From positions 146,647,017 to 146,711,016 of the forward strand of contig NC_088099.1 of assembly GCF_036370855.1 (NCBI RefSeq): 64,000 nt of DNA. The letters are read 5' to 3'. The stretch's first letter is position 1. Each line of letters begins with the position of its first letter. The stretch comes from Dromaius novaehollandiae (Eukaryota > Chordata > Aves > Casuariiformes > Dromaiidae). Shown piece by piece: positions 44,070 through 54,315 of the stretch. The position numbers and the translations under genes are program-made. The notes beneath the pieces are model-generated. The model made no database searches. It worked only from the letters and a program-made list of their open reading frames with translations, and was not told the origin of the DNA.

Positions 44070-45386
44070 GTTTTAACTTTAACTGTGGTCCTACAATAGT
44101 CTAAGTCAACCTACTTACTAAATAATGTCCTTTTAGCATTTTTCTGCTTCTTCCCTTGAATCAGCTAGAAGAGTTCACATGGCCCTTTCCTCATCTGGCT
44201 CAACACACTAACCAGACAGAAAACTATTCACTGATTTACTAGGTTAGGTTTTGTCGTATTGATAGGCTAGGATGGCTTAGCAAAAGTTACAGTGATTGAG
44301 GAACTGGTGCAAGACAGTGGATGAGAACCTGTAGCCAGGGCAGAAAGGAAAGAAAGACAGCAGCAGTGATTCTAATTAAGCCTCCTACAGAACTACAGTC
44401 TCAGATCAGTTCCCCAAACTGGTACACCCCGCAGCCACATTAACGTTTGTGCCAGCAAAAGAAAGGAAGCATAAGAGACTAGACTAAGAATGAATAGCCA
44501 GCTAACAGTGAGGAAAAAACTGTGCCTTCAGCAACAGAAACTTTTATGATAACCAGTAAGAGCTATACTATCAATTTAAGGTCAATGCCTCTGTCAGGAA
44601 CCATTTAAGAAACTGGAACTGCTTTGATAAGACAATTTTTTACCTAACACTTTAATTTGCTCTCCATTGCAAAACCTACTATTCAAGCAGAGCAATACAA
44701 GAAATTTACCTTATAGACTGCTTTTTGTGGTTTTGAAGGTCTGAAACCCTGGTACACAAAAGACAAGAGGACAGAAAAGTGTTGTTCAGAGGGCTCTGGT
44801 GGAGAGGACCTTTGTATAGGTAAGAGAAAGGACTCTGGGTTATCTATGAGGAAATTGTTCTGGAACTACAATTGATCATCTTGTTCATGTAAAAAGAGAA
44901 AGAAACAGAACTGGTATAGATACTGGCCCATACTGGGGCTGCATGAACATTGAGCAACCACTCCTAAGCAGATTCAAACAATTAACACATGCTTACTATT
45001 ATCCCTTTGATCTCTTCTAGAAAACAGTTGAAGAAGCCACCATCTGTCAGGCACAGAGACACAACTTCCAGCCTGCACTGTCTACAAAACTGGCCAGGCT
45101 TGCATGCGGCGAATAAACCCAAGCAAACACTACGTTTTTGCACAACACCTCCAGTCCCCCGCCGCCCTGCCCCGCAGCTCAGCTCCGCAAAGGTGTCCGG
45201 GGGCTGCCACCCCCCAGCACGATTTGCCTGCCATTTCCACAGCCCGACTCGGCAGCCACGGGGCTTCCGCCCTGCCGGTTTCTTTCAGGTGAGGCACGCA
45301 CTTTCGGGTGAGATTTCTCCCCTGCCTTCCCTCACCCCCGCGTGCGGAGGGCGAGCAGCGCCCCGCCGGAGGCGCGCGTGGCACGA

Positions 45387-45412
45387 GCGACCGTTGCGGG
45401 TATAACGGTCGC
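45387..45412. promoter_or_regulatory. Inverted pair of MYB-type sites
   Basis: GCGACCGTT at 45387-45395 and its exact reverse complement AACGGTCGC at 45404-45412, separated by 8 bases. AACGG(T) matches the MYB-family core (AACNG). It lies in the CpG island, downstream of the RING gene's first donor. Confidence 0.55.
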
Positions 45413-45441
45413 TGCAAGCCGCGCGCGACAGGTGCGGCTGT

Positions 45442-45450
45442 AACGGTCGC
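45442..45450 (+). promoter_or_regulatory. Third AACGGTCGC copy
   Basis: An exact 9-base repeat of the motif at 45404-45412, offset by 38 bases. Confidence 0.55.
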
Positions 45451-45601
45451 CGCTTCGGCCCCGCTCCCTCCCTCGCCCTCACCAGCACGACTCCCGGGGC
45501 GCCCCCATGGCAGGGAACGGCAGAGCCCGCCCGAGCCGAGCCCGCCGCTGACCCAATGCCGCCGCCGGCCCTCGGGCCTCCGCGGCCACCTACCGACTCA
45601 C

Positions 45602-45665
45602 CGAGCCCGCCGCCGCCTCCCGCCGACACCCTCCGTCACTTGGCGTCGTGAAAGGGCGAGGCTGC
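45602..45665 (-). other. Noncoding exon 1 of the RING gene (predicted)
   Basis: Defined at its 3' end by the strong minus-strand donor CTCG|GTGAGT. The 5' end is unknown; 45665 is a placeholder. It would be spliced to the acceptor at 39794-39795. It contains no ATG that continues in frame into the RING exon that I could support. Confidence 0.55.
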
Positions 45666-45752
45666 TTTTGCTGCCAACGTTGCTTGACGGCCGCGCGTCA
45701 CACCCCAAGGAATCCGGCCCCTCGGCCATACTGTGTGTGGCACAAAAGTCTC

Positions 45753-45763
45753 ACGCATGCGCA
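45753..45763. promoter_or_regulatory. NRF1-type site 1
   Basis: ACGCATGCGCA fits the NRF1 palindromic consensus YGCGCAYGCGCR apart from the first half-site. It lies between the two divergent first exons. Confidence 0.6.
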
Positions 45764-45810
45764 ATCCCCAACAGAATCAGCCACCCGGCAGATCGTCACC
45801 AGATGGCATT

Positions 45811-45821
45811 ACGCACGCGCA
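45811..45821. promoter_or_regulatory. NRF1-type site 2
   Basis: ACGCACGCGCA is an NRF1-like palindrome, 58 bases from site 1. Confidence 0.5.
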
Positions 45822-45857
45822 CAGCAGCGGTTCCTGGGGGGGGGGTGTCTGTCTCTC

Positions 45858-45869
45858 GGGCATGCGCAA
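45858..45869. promoter_or_regulatory. NRF1-type site 3
   Basis: GGGCATGCGCAA contains the strong GCATGCGC core. Confidence 0.55.
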
Positions 45870-45894
45870 TTGAGCTAACCGCAGGCACGCGCCT

Positions 45895-45905
45895 GGAGCA
45901 TGCGT
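45895..45905. promoter_or_regulatory. NRF1-type half site 4
   Basis: GGAGCATGCGT holds a GCATGCG core on the edge of a run of GC-rich motifs. It is weaker than its neighbours. Confidence 0.4.
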
Positions 45906-45948
45906 ATTTGGCAGAGAGCCCGGCACTCGGCCGGCTGCGCCGCGAAGG

Positions 45949-45958
45949 GCGCATGCGC
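45949..45958. promoter_or_regulatory. NRF1-type site 5, perfect palindrome
   Basis: GCGCATGCGC is the full NRF1 core palindrome. It is closest to the RAD54B first exon and lies about 0.1 kb upstream of its donor. Confidence 0.7.
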
Positions 45959-45989
45959 GCTGCGCCAAGCGGGTTGACGGGAGCCGGCG

Positions 45990-46059
45990 GCTGCGGCGGG
46001 ACAATTGAGTGCGGGGCGCCGGGCTCCGCGGGCGGTGCTGGGGCTGCGGCGGCCGCGCA
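45990..46059 (+). other. RAD54B: Noncoding exon 1 of RAD54B (predicted)
   Basis: Its 3' end is set by GCGCAG|GTACGG at 46059/46060. The 5' end is approximate. It is spliced to the acceptor before 49457, where the ATG lies 16 bases into the exon. Confidence 0.6.
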
Positions 46060-49000
46060 GGTACGGCTGGGGCCGCCGCCCTTTCCCCTCTCCCCGCGGG
46101 GGCGGTGTGCGGAGGGAGGAGGCAGCCGGGCGCTCCCAGCCCGCCTACCCGCCGTGGGGAGCCCCCGGCATCGCCCGCTAGCGGGCGGCGGGGCGCCGCG
46201 CCCGCCCGGCAGGGGCCGCGCGAGGGCAGGGCGGTGGCGGGGCGCTCGGGAGCCGCCGGTGACCGGCCCCAGGCTGCCTGCGCCGCCCGAGCCGGTGCAG
46301 CGGGCGCTCTCGGGCGGCTGTGTCCGCGCGGCAGCGCGCCGTGCCGGAGACCTGTCTCACAAGCAGCGCTGTGATCGGGGAGCTCAGGGGCTTGGTTTCC
46401 GTGTTCGAACGCGTGATACTTCGATTTTCTTTAAAATCCATAGTGAGCTTTTTAATTGTCTAACTACTGATACTGCATTTAGGGTTAACACCTGGCCTGG
46501 GTTGTTTCTTCTCAAATACACGTTGTAAAGGTGTCTTTTTGAATCTCGCATGTGTATCTCGTGTAAGGCAGACTCATGTTTTTTCCTTACAGATGTGAGT
46601 AACGTTGGGCTAATAGTCATTTGAATAGCACTGCGCTTTCTGGCTGCCCCAGTCCTTACAGTTACTGCTCACCTAGAGTGATTTTTCACTAATATCGATA
46701 TCCAAGGTGATATGTTTGTTGCCTCAGATAACCGTGTAAAACTTACCTTGTGTCTCATCTTTGCAAACATTTACAAAAATACAAAAAAAAAAAAAAAAAC
46801 AAACCATTTAGCCCAGTCATATATGCCAGGAATCTCTCTCAATGTTCAAGGAAGCAGCATGTTAAATTTCTGCTAAAATTGGATGCAGTGGGTAACACAG
46901 CTGTTTTTAATGGGGCTCTATGCATCTTCTGCTGGGTTGGAGGTGTAAAATTTTGAAATATCCTTTGTAATATATTTCATTTTGATGCAGCTGTTGAGCT
47001 ATTTTAAGGAATGTAATTACGGCCTATTTCAATGCTTGCGAAAACAGGTTCATTTTGTGAGACATCTTAGGCTGTGGTTTCATGGTACACTTAATCCGAT
47101 CGAGCTACTTTGCTAATGAAAGTGGGAGCAGTGCTCTTCTCTTCTCATTATCTCCAGCTGTTTCTCTGGAACAGTGCTTTACAGTATTTTAACAACAGGG
47201 TGATTGAGCTTGCTGGTGGCTATCTGATAGGAAGGAGCATAATTGGTTGCCTGTTGGCTTAGCTGTAAGGTGGAGCTGTTGCCTGAAACACATTTTTGGC
47301 TAAGCTAGACTCAACTATGTGTACTCTGATTGTATGCAAAAGATCTAATATCAATCACTTGTTGCACGTCCATAATGGCTTGTTTTCTGTTTGGTGTTAT
47401 AGAAAGCTTATTTTACATTTTTGTTATATTTTATAAAAGCTTACATTTTGAGGACCTTAAGAAAGAAAATATGTATTACTAGAAGCAATATTGCATTTTA
47501 AAAAAAGCAGAAAACCCTAATGGCTTTCATCGTTGTGAATAGATGCTACTCAGAATATTTTTAGATATTCATAAATCTTAACAGGAGTGAGGTTAGTGAG
47601 TTATCAAGGGTCACGTCTTTAAACTTTTTCAGAATTTGTAAAACTCTTCTTATGAATCTGTTGTTGAGGTTTTAAAACCAAATGGTGGTGTGGAGACTGA
47701 ATGGACTTGAAGGCCAAAACACTTTAATGATGAATACGTGCAATTTTATGAATTTCATGGCTTCCGTGCTCCAGGGGAGAGCTGAGGCAGTCCAGAGGAG
47801 AGGTAGGGCGGGTGAGCGGAGCAGCTCCAGCCGTGCTGGGTGAGGTCCTCGTGCAGGGTTGGGGACCCCCGGGCTCTCTCCCCACATGTCACCCCAGGCA
47901 CAGGATTGAGTAGAGAACATCTCATTCTGGACTGGCTTGTTCAAGTCCACGCGGCGCCTCACAGCTGGCTGTGGTTTGTGCTGACAGTCTGCTCCTCTGG
48001 AAGGTTCTTGGCACCTTTGCAGTTTTCACAGTGATCAGCAGTTGTTTGTGCTGCAGGTGCTCCTCTACTCTTACAGCGAAGCTACCCCCTTACCATATAG
48101 GGTTAACTGAAGTGCTTATGCTAGCACTGTTGTGACGCAGGCCCAGCTTAGGCTAACTGCTACACCTGCTGATACAGCCAGAGACCTTCCTTGCATTTTT
48201 AATAACGTAGCTATAATGAAAATTATAGCAGTTAAGGCCACTTTGCCATTAAGGTTTACCTCTACTAACAGCATCGTATACGTGCCCTTTGTTCAGTTAG
48301 GAGGTGGAGGTACTCCTGTTAGTGTCCGTTCGTTTGCGGAGTATTTTGACGGTACTCTCACCAGTTTCGTGCCGCTCTTGGAAAGGAAGGTTGCTGTGCA
48401 GCGAGTAGGCCACTAGAGCGCAGAGCAGCGTGAAGAAAGTGCAGCTGCACACAGCGGCTGTCGGAACAGCCCTCCAGCGTGCTTTCTATGCTGTGGAGAG
48501 GCTTGTGGCTGCAAATCGTATTTTGGTTTATTCTTACCTGATAGTTGGAGGAGCAATTAAAATAAACAGTCCACTGAGAAATGCGGAAATAAACCAAAGG
48601 ATGTTCCAGTAATTGCTGTACCATGCTAGTCTTGTATTCATAATTTGGTCTGGTGGGTAACACTACTGGGATTTTTTTTTGTTGCTTCCACTGCTTTAGA
48701 GTATAAAGGATATAAATGTTTTTATTGCGGTGGTTGCAAATATACTTTGTCATATTAACTTTGATGTATGCTTGGTTTTGTGCTGTGTTTTTTGGGGGAA
48801 TAATGTTCTTATATTTTGAGGGGCAAGAAAAAAAACTATATTACATTCCTTCTGCTGTTCAAGTAGAGATAATATTGACTGATAATCTCCATTATAAGTT
48901 TGAGATCATTCTTTACTGAATTCTTGTCTTATTATACTGAGTCGGAATGACCAATATAATTGACTGTTGAATTGATTTCTCCCATATATGTCATATAACT

Positions 49001-49456
49001 TAAATATTCATTGCTCATTGTGTGCTAATAATAGGTTTTTCAAAATTAGATGTTTCAAGTGTTTAGAACAGTTAGTTCTGTTTCAGATTGTCTCTCTTTT
49101 CATAGACTGATGTAACTTTTAAGAAGCCCTATGTTGCTCATTTCCAGAGCTCCAGTTGCTCTTGAACTGCATTATTTGGTTTTCAAATGAAAAAGGAAGT
49201 GTTCAACCGCTGAAGTTATATAGTGGAAATGTAGTCCATCTTTCTTGGTACTTAATGCATTGCTGTTATCTTACTTTTTCATAATTGTATTATACTTGGG
49301 AATTAAAGTTGTTACTTAGAATTTTTTTAAGCTTTTAAGTTTTTTTTTTAAGAGTGCTTATATTGTTATCTGTGGATATATTTTTATATTTAAAGCCTAT
49401 TCTGACTAGAGTTGTCTTTATCTGCTTGCTTCCTTCCTTCCTTCTCTACCATCCAG
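46060..49456 (+). other. RAD54B: RAD54B intron 1
   Basis: 3.4 kb. It holds an A tract near 46781-46799 and two GC-richer patches at 47760-48060 and 48290-48500 with no identifiable gene (see findings). The rest is AT-rich. Confidence 0.65.
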
Positions 49457-49610
49457 AGCAATACATCTAAGTATGAGGCGATCAGCAGCTCCCAGTCAAG
49501 TGCTAGGAAGTGTAGCCAAAAAGCCAAGGTTTATACCACCAGGAAAAAGTAATGCAGTTTGCCTCAAGAGCGAAACTGAGGAATCAGACCAAGAAATGAA
49601 ATTGAAAGAG
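49457..49610 (+). CDS. RAD54B: RAD54B first coding exon
   Basis: The acceptor is CCATCCAG and the donor GTAAAC. The ATG at 49473-49475 has A at -3. It encodes MRRSAAPSQVLGSVAKKPRF and ends DQEMKLKE in phase 0. The 16 bases before the ATG are 5' UTR. Confidence 0.92.
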
Positions 49611-50721
49611 GTAAACTGAACAGTGCCCTAAAAAGCATATTTGTTTGTACAGTCTTGTTATTAAAAGATAGCATCTGAGCTCACCACAAACAATCCTTGC
49701 TTAAATAACCAGTCTGTTTAGGTTAGACTTTGATACCTTTGCTTTTACTACATTTGGTCTTGCTTCTCAGATCGGTTTCTCTCACCTCAGTGAAGCAGGA
49801 GAAGAAAAATGTTTTTCAAATTAATCGGTACTGAGCCCAAATACAAGTCTCAGTATAGCTGAGGCATGGATTGCATCTTGGCCTGGGCTTTGTTGGATTT
49901 GAATGTTTGGAAGCCTTGGCAAAAGTAGTACTGTACGGAAAACAAAATTAAGAAATGTCAGTACATTAAGTTGTGGCTTTACTGCAAGGAACTCTCTCTG
50001 AAGCTTTTAATATCAACAAAAAAAAAATCACCATTTTTATTAATCTTATGAATGGAAGATTTCTGTTAAATTCTGTTCATAACACTATATGCACACTACG
50101 TGTGCATATGGTGTTTGTCATTGTGTGCATGCATTTGTTTTCCTGAGTGTTGGGATGTACACATTCATGTAAATAGTTTGATGTTTTCCATTCTTAGATG
50201 TGAAAAATATGTGACTTGTACCAATTAAGTCAGTAACACTTTGTTTTATTAAAAAATGTCAGAATTTGTATATGATTTGTAAAGTTGCCATGGTAGTATG
50301 GGCCGTTCTGTCTTTCAGAATTGCGAAGTGCCCAAGTCTGCATGACAGCTGTAGCAAATTATTGTCTTGAATTCTAAATTTCTCTTGTCTTTTTTTATCA
50401 GTAAAAAATGATGTACTTATATTTTAGTAATAAGGATTATGCATCTACTAAGATCTTTTTGTTGCTCTTTTTTTTTTCCATTCTCTTGGTCTGTGTGAAT
50501 GAAATACTATCCCGAACTTGTTTCTCTTTTGCAGGTAGATGAGAAACAGGGAAGTGCTCCAGGACATGCAAGAGCCCTTTCTAAAATACATAGCCAGAAT
50601 CAAAATGTAAATTTTACACAGTCTGTGGAGTCAACTGGAGAAGTAAAGACTACAAAAACATCTAACAGAGTTAATAAATTTTGGAGGTTGGAAGTGAAAA
50701 CACTAAATCCACCCAAAGCTG
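49473..50721 (+). CDS. RAD54B: RAD54B, first two coding exons (5' partial)
   Basis: RAD54B is a SWI2/SNF2-family DNA translocase that works with RAD51/DMC1 in homologous recombination (family knowledge). The coding exons are 49473-49610 (46 codons, phase 0) and 50535-50721 (62 codons plus one base). The N-terminus MRRSAAPSQ, then KKPRFIPPGKSN, matches the human N-terminus MRRSAAPSQ...KKPKFIPPGRSN as I recall it. Only the variable N-terminal region is present; the helicase domain is encoded beyond the window. No in-frame disruption was seen. Confidence 0.88.
49611..50534 (+). other. RAD54B: RAD54B intron 2
   Basis: 0.9 kb of AT-rich sequence with nothing recognised. Confidence 0.7.
50535..50721 (+). 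CDS. RAD54B: RAD54B second coding exon
   Basis: The acceptor is CTTTTGCAG and the donor GTAAGT; phase 0 in, phase 1 out, 62 codons. It encodes VDEKQGSAPGHARALSK and NVNFTQSVESTGEVK. The sequence is low in recognisable homology, as expected for this variable region, so assignment rests on position, splice sites and phase. Confidence 0.75.
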
Positions 50722-51769
50722 GTAAGTTTTTTTTTTTTTGTTTGGTTTTTTTTTTGTTTTTAAACTACTGTCATGTATTGTGAGAGAATTTGAGAGCTTA
50801 TGAGTCATACAGTGCTTACTTACATTACTATTTCATAAATGTTTACTGTCATGCAATGGTGGCATTATTTGGTCATTAGTATAACTTGTGTAATTATAGC
50901 TCTAGATATTTTCTTTTGCAGTGTACCATAATAGTGTAAAATGATTTATAAAGAATTAATATTGAGATGTCTCTGTTGGGTAAAAAGTGAAAGGAACAAA
51001 CATTAAATGATTCTTTAAATTCAAAAAGGTTTAAAAAACCCAAAAAGTTGACTTTTCAGAAGCCAGCTGGTAGTGCTGCTTCATGTTTCTATCTTTTGGA
51101 AGAGTACTATGGTCAACTCACTCTAATCCAAAGTAATACAAAGAAGAGAGTTGGGATACCTGAAATAATGGAAAACGTGTAAGGTGGATACCTTGCTGGC
51201 CTTGTGTGGACATGCCTAAGCACAGAGAGTAGATTCACATTTTTCAGGATTCATGGGCTTTTCAGTGCAAGATCTGAGCTATTGTCTTCAATGTTTCCAG
51301 GAGGCACTCCAGATTCAAGCCTCTGTTATTAACTCCAGGGTAGCACCAGGCCCAGACTGGCTCTGTTCATTGGTGTGTGTGTATTCATTCATTAGCCCCA
51401 GTAATGAGAATTACTTCAAAAAGTTAGGTCGTAAGCGCTGTAGAGGTGTTGAAGGGTCTCTGAACTGTAGCAAATACGCCTTGATGGGCCTGACTGACTC
51501 TGTGGGGTTGAGTGTCTTCACTGCGCTCTTTTCACGTGCCCTGCCCACAGATGCAGTGCAGGGTCATTCCATGCTGTGTGAAGGCAGGTCTACTGCCTCT
51601 TTCCCTTTGTGTTAGGGTTAATTTAATTGATAATACTTTGTGTAATGTTTAATGAGACCTGAAGTTTTAAAACGGCATTTAATGACTGCTTATCATTCTG
51701 ACTCTGTAATGGTTGGAAATATAATTTAGAAAGTTTTGATGAAATCATATTCAATTCTGTCCATGTTAA

Positions 51770-51773
51770 GAGC
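51770..51773. repeat. Target-site duplication, left copy (GAGC)
   Basis: GAGC immediately before the TG of the solo LTR. A 4-bp duplication is typical of gammaretrovirus-like (ERV1) integration, but 4 bases alone can match by chance. Confidence 0.5.
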
Positions 51774-53085
51774 TGCTGAACCTGGTAGCCTGATAGAGGC
51801 GAGGCTGCCATAGCTTCATGACCTCAGGCCCAACCACTGGTGAGACTGAGCCTGTATTCCTATTAGGGACATGTGCACATATGCATGCATAAATATATAT
51901 GTATATGTACGTGGCTGGTAACATAGGTCTACACAGGCAGAACACAGCACTAACGCAAATGTGAGGCCATTGGCGCCATCTATCTTGTTCCACTCTCTGG
52001 CTGAGCAGGATGAAAGCCTGTTCATGCAAAATATATTTACAACATGAATCCCACCAGTAACCAGTCTTGGACATGCAGTCTGTCCAGTAGCTGGCTCCTG
52101 GATTCACTGGTCACCCCAGTTGCTGGCACCTTTACCAGATGCTGGTACTCAGACCTATGCACATACAGGCCTGTACAGATAAAGGCACTATGGATCCCTC
52201 TGATAACAGGCCTTAGACACTTGTTCTACCCAATAGTTGGGCCCTAGGTCCCCTAGTCTCCCAGTTGCCCCATGCATAGGAGACACGCACATGCAAACAT
52301 GTCTCTTCAGTAGTGGAGACTTACCAGCAGGCAACCCCCAGGTGTCCTGGTCTCTCCAGTAACTGGCTTGTACCTCCTGGTCCCTGTATTAACCAGTTCT
52401 CAGACCCCTCTGGTCTCTCCTTTGTCTGGCCCAGACTCATAGCTACTCCAATACTTGGCTCCCAAGCCTCTTATCCTACGTGTCAGCTAGTCTGGCTTGA
52501 TGTCCCTTAGCAGTTCCACACTGACTGACGTACTTGGACGCTACACATGCTCTCTGACCTCCGGTTGCTGGCTCCCCAGGCATACAGGCCCCCCGACCCA
52601 TGATCCTACTCCAGTTTCTGGCACTTAGACCTCTATACACATGCGTGCACCAAGATTAGAGTCACCTCACGCAGGAAAATAGTTAGAGGTGGAGTTTAAT
52701 AAGAAGACAGGACAAACTGTGGTGGTAGGGTGCAGAGTGTGGGTGGACAAGTATACTGACCAGCCACCTCTTTGCATGCAGCTGGCCCCTTTTATCCTCT
52801 TATCCTTCTGTTTTCACATGCTTGTTCCTTCCCAAACAACTTCAGTCCCTCCTTTTACCTGTCTGTTTTCTTCCTCCAGTCGTCCCATAATAAGTCTTGT
52901 ACAATCCCAAACCGCCCTTCTTGGCATCTCGTAGTAAGTTCCATACCCCTGTAGGCAGCACCACCTTCAGGCTGTAAAGTGATGCAGACAGGCTCTCCCA
53001 GTGATTCCTCTTGCTAGGCTTCACCCCTGGAAGATGGGGCTGCAATAGCCCGGGGAGGATGCTGCAGTCGCCACGTTGTGACCCA
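51774..53085. mobile_element. Probable solo LTR of an endogenous retrovirus, 1312 bp, orientation likely minus
   Basis: It begins TGCTGAACC and ends GTGACCCA, so it has TG...CA ends, and is flanked by the direct repeat GAGC at 51770-51773 and 53086-53089. It is far richer in GC than the surrounding intron. On the minus strand, a TATA-like GGATAAAAGG (near 52790-52800) is followed about 90 bases later by ATTAAA (near 52698-52703) and GT-rich sequence, an LTR-like U3-R-U5 order. A degenerate unit of about 30 bases is repeated through 52035-52520. A diverged relative starts at 62928 with the same terminal sequence. No gag, pol or env coding sequence adjoins it. The family name is unknown to me. 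Confidence 0.68.
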
Positions 53086-53089
53086 GAGC
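53086..53089. repeat. Target-site duplication, right copy (GAGC)
   Basis: GAGC immediately after the CA of the solo LTR, matching the left copy. Confidence 0.5.
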
Positions 53090-54315
53090 GTGTGTTTTTG
53101 TGAAGCTAATGTGGGAAAACGCAGCCTCCTTGTATGTCTTATAAGTCGCTCTGGATCTAAGGCTGTTGTGTTCACCTGTAACTTGTGTTCCTTCTGATGA
53201 TAGTCGTAATTGCAGAAAATTTTCGGTGTGTATGGGACAAGGTTCTTTGAGTGGTCTCTGTAGCTACATCTGCAAAAAACTTATGTCTGCTGCTTACAGC
53301 TAACAGTGCACCTGAAAGATAACCAGTGGATTTCTTTCCAAAATATCTTCCTGTTGTCCAGAGGTGAAATCAGCAGTCTTTCCAAAAAGAAAATGTAAAG
53401 TGAAAAAGATATTAAATGCTTTTTCAGTGTTATGAATTTCAAATACAGCTGGCATGGCTTTTCTGTGATGGCTTTAGAAAAAACAAAAAGTTGTGGAGGG
53501 TTGATTGGGAGACCTGGCTTCTGCTGGTGTGGTACTGCTAGCTTTCTGAGTGACTGAACAAGCCCTTTGGACGCTGTGCCATGGTGTTCCTACATCTGTA
53601 GAATGGGGCTCATCTACCAGATTTTGTAAAGCAATGATTAGATATCTTTAGTTGTTTTATACCATGTTTAATGTAAATGTTAGTTATGGTCATCAGGTTC
53701 ACTGGTGATACAAGCACTGTACTGTGAAGACACTCCTGGCTTAAGGCTTCTGTAAATCTTAAGTAATTTCTTAATGACTTAGATTTTTCCAAGACAACTT
53801 CTGCCCTTTATTTCACTTTTATCTGCTACTGAGTACAGCTGAAGTAGCAATTACGTAGATCATGTAAACCATAACCTCCTTTGTAGTGCGAAACTGAATT
53901 GTTTTGTCAAACCTGTTCTGGTATGAAATTCAAAAGTAATGGAAACCAGTTGTGAAACCTAGAGTCATTTTTTTTTTTATTGTAATGGAATTATATCTGA
54001 ATGTTAATCTCTTCAACCAAAGACAACTTCTATGAAATGGATGTTAAAATAATTTTAAAATTGAAAAAAATCTGTGTGTATGTGTATTTTGGTTTATTCT
54101 CTTGATATCATTTAATGCAGATAACAAAGCTGTTAACTTTATACCATGCTCAAAGCTGTTGTGTTTGGGTTACCAGTTTCAGCAGTGGAATGTGTAAATA
54201 AATACCCTAGTTTCCACTGAAATTCTTATGAAACACCTATGGACGGTCGGACAACTGCACTGTTCATTGAGCTAATCTGTCTAAAACCTAGCCTGAGAAT
54301 GCTGCGCGTTCTTTC

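Larger units (their letters stand above)
39794..45601 (-). other. RING gene intron 1 (5' UTR intron), 5.8 kb
   Basis: It joins the noncoding CpG-island exon to the ATG exon. It holds a MIR-like remnant near 41.97-42.13 kb, an A homopolymer at 44048-44069, and an unexplained plus-strand ORF at 42977-43672. The rest is unremarkable AT-rich sequence. Confidence 0.65.
45105..46390. promoter_or_regulatory. CpG island, divergent promoter of the RING gene (-) and RAD54B (+)
   Basis: A sharp change from AT-rich DNA to very GC- and CpG-rich DNA, then back at about 46.4 kb. It contains splice donors facing both ways: CTCG|GTGAGT on the minus strand at 45602/45601 and GCGCAG|GTACGG on the plus strand at 46059/46060. 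This places two first exons back to back, with about 0.3-0.4 kb between probable start sites. No clear TATA box was seen, consistent with a housekeeping promoter. Confidence 0.88.

Noticed and set aside
45285-45629. 114-codon minus-strand frame in the CpG island
   Set aside because: Gly/Arg/Ala-rich compositional artefact. It spans the predicted minus-strand donor at 45602/45601.
45308-46528. 406-codon plus-strand open frame across the CpG island
   Set aside because: CpG-rich DNA lacks stop codons by composition. The frame crosses the RAD54B first-exon donor, is made of low-complexity Pro/Arg/Gly/Ala, and resembles no protein.
53078-53096. Primer-binding-site-like sequence (TGTGACCC...GCGTG) suggesting a plus-strand LTR
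   Set aside because: It overlaps the proposed right end and target duplication, and similarity to a tRNA-Trp type site is imperfect. The minus-strand TATA and ATTAAA order is the better orientation clue.
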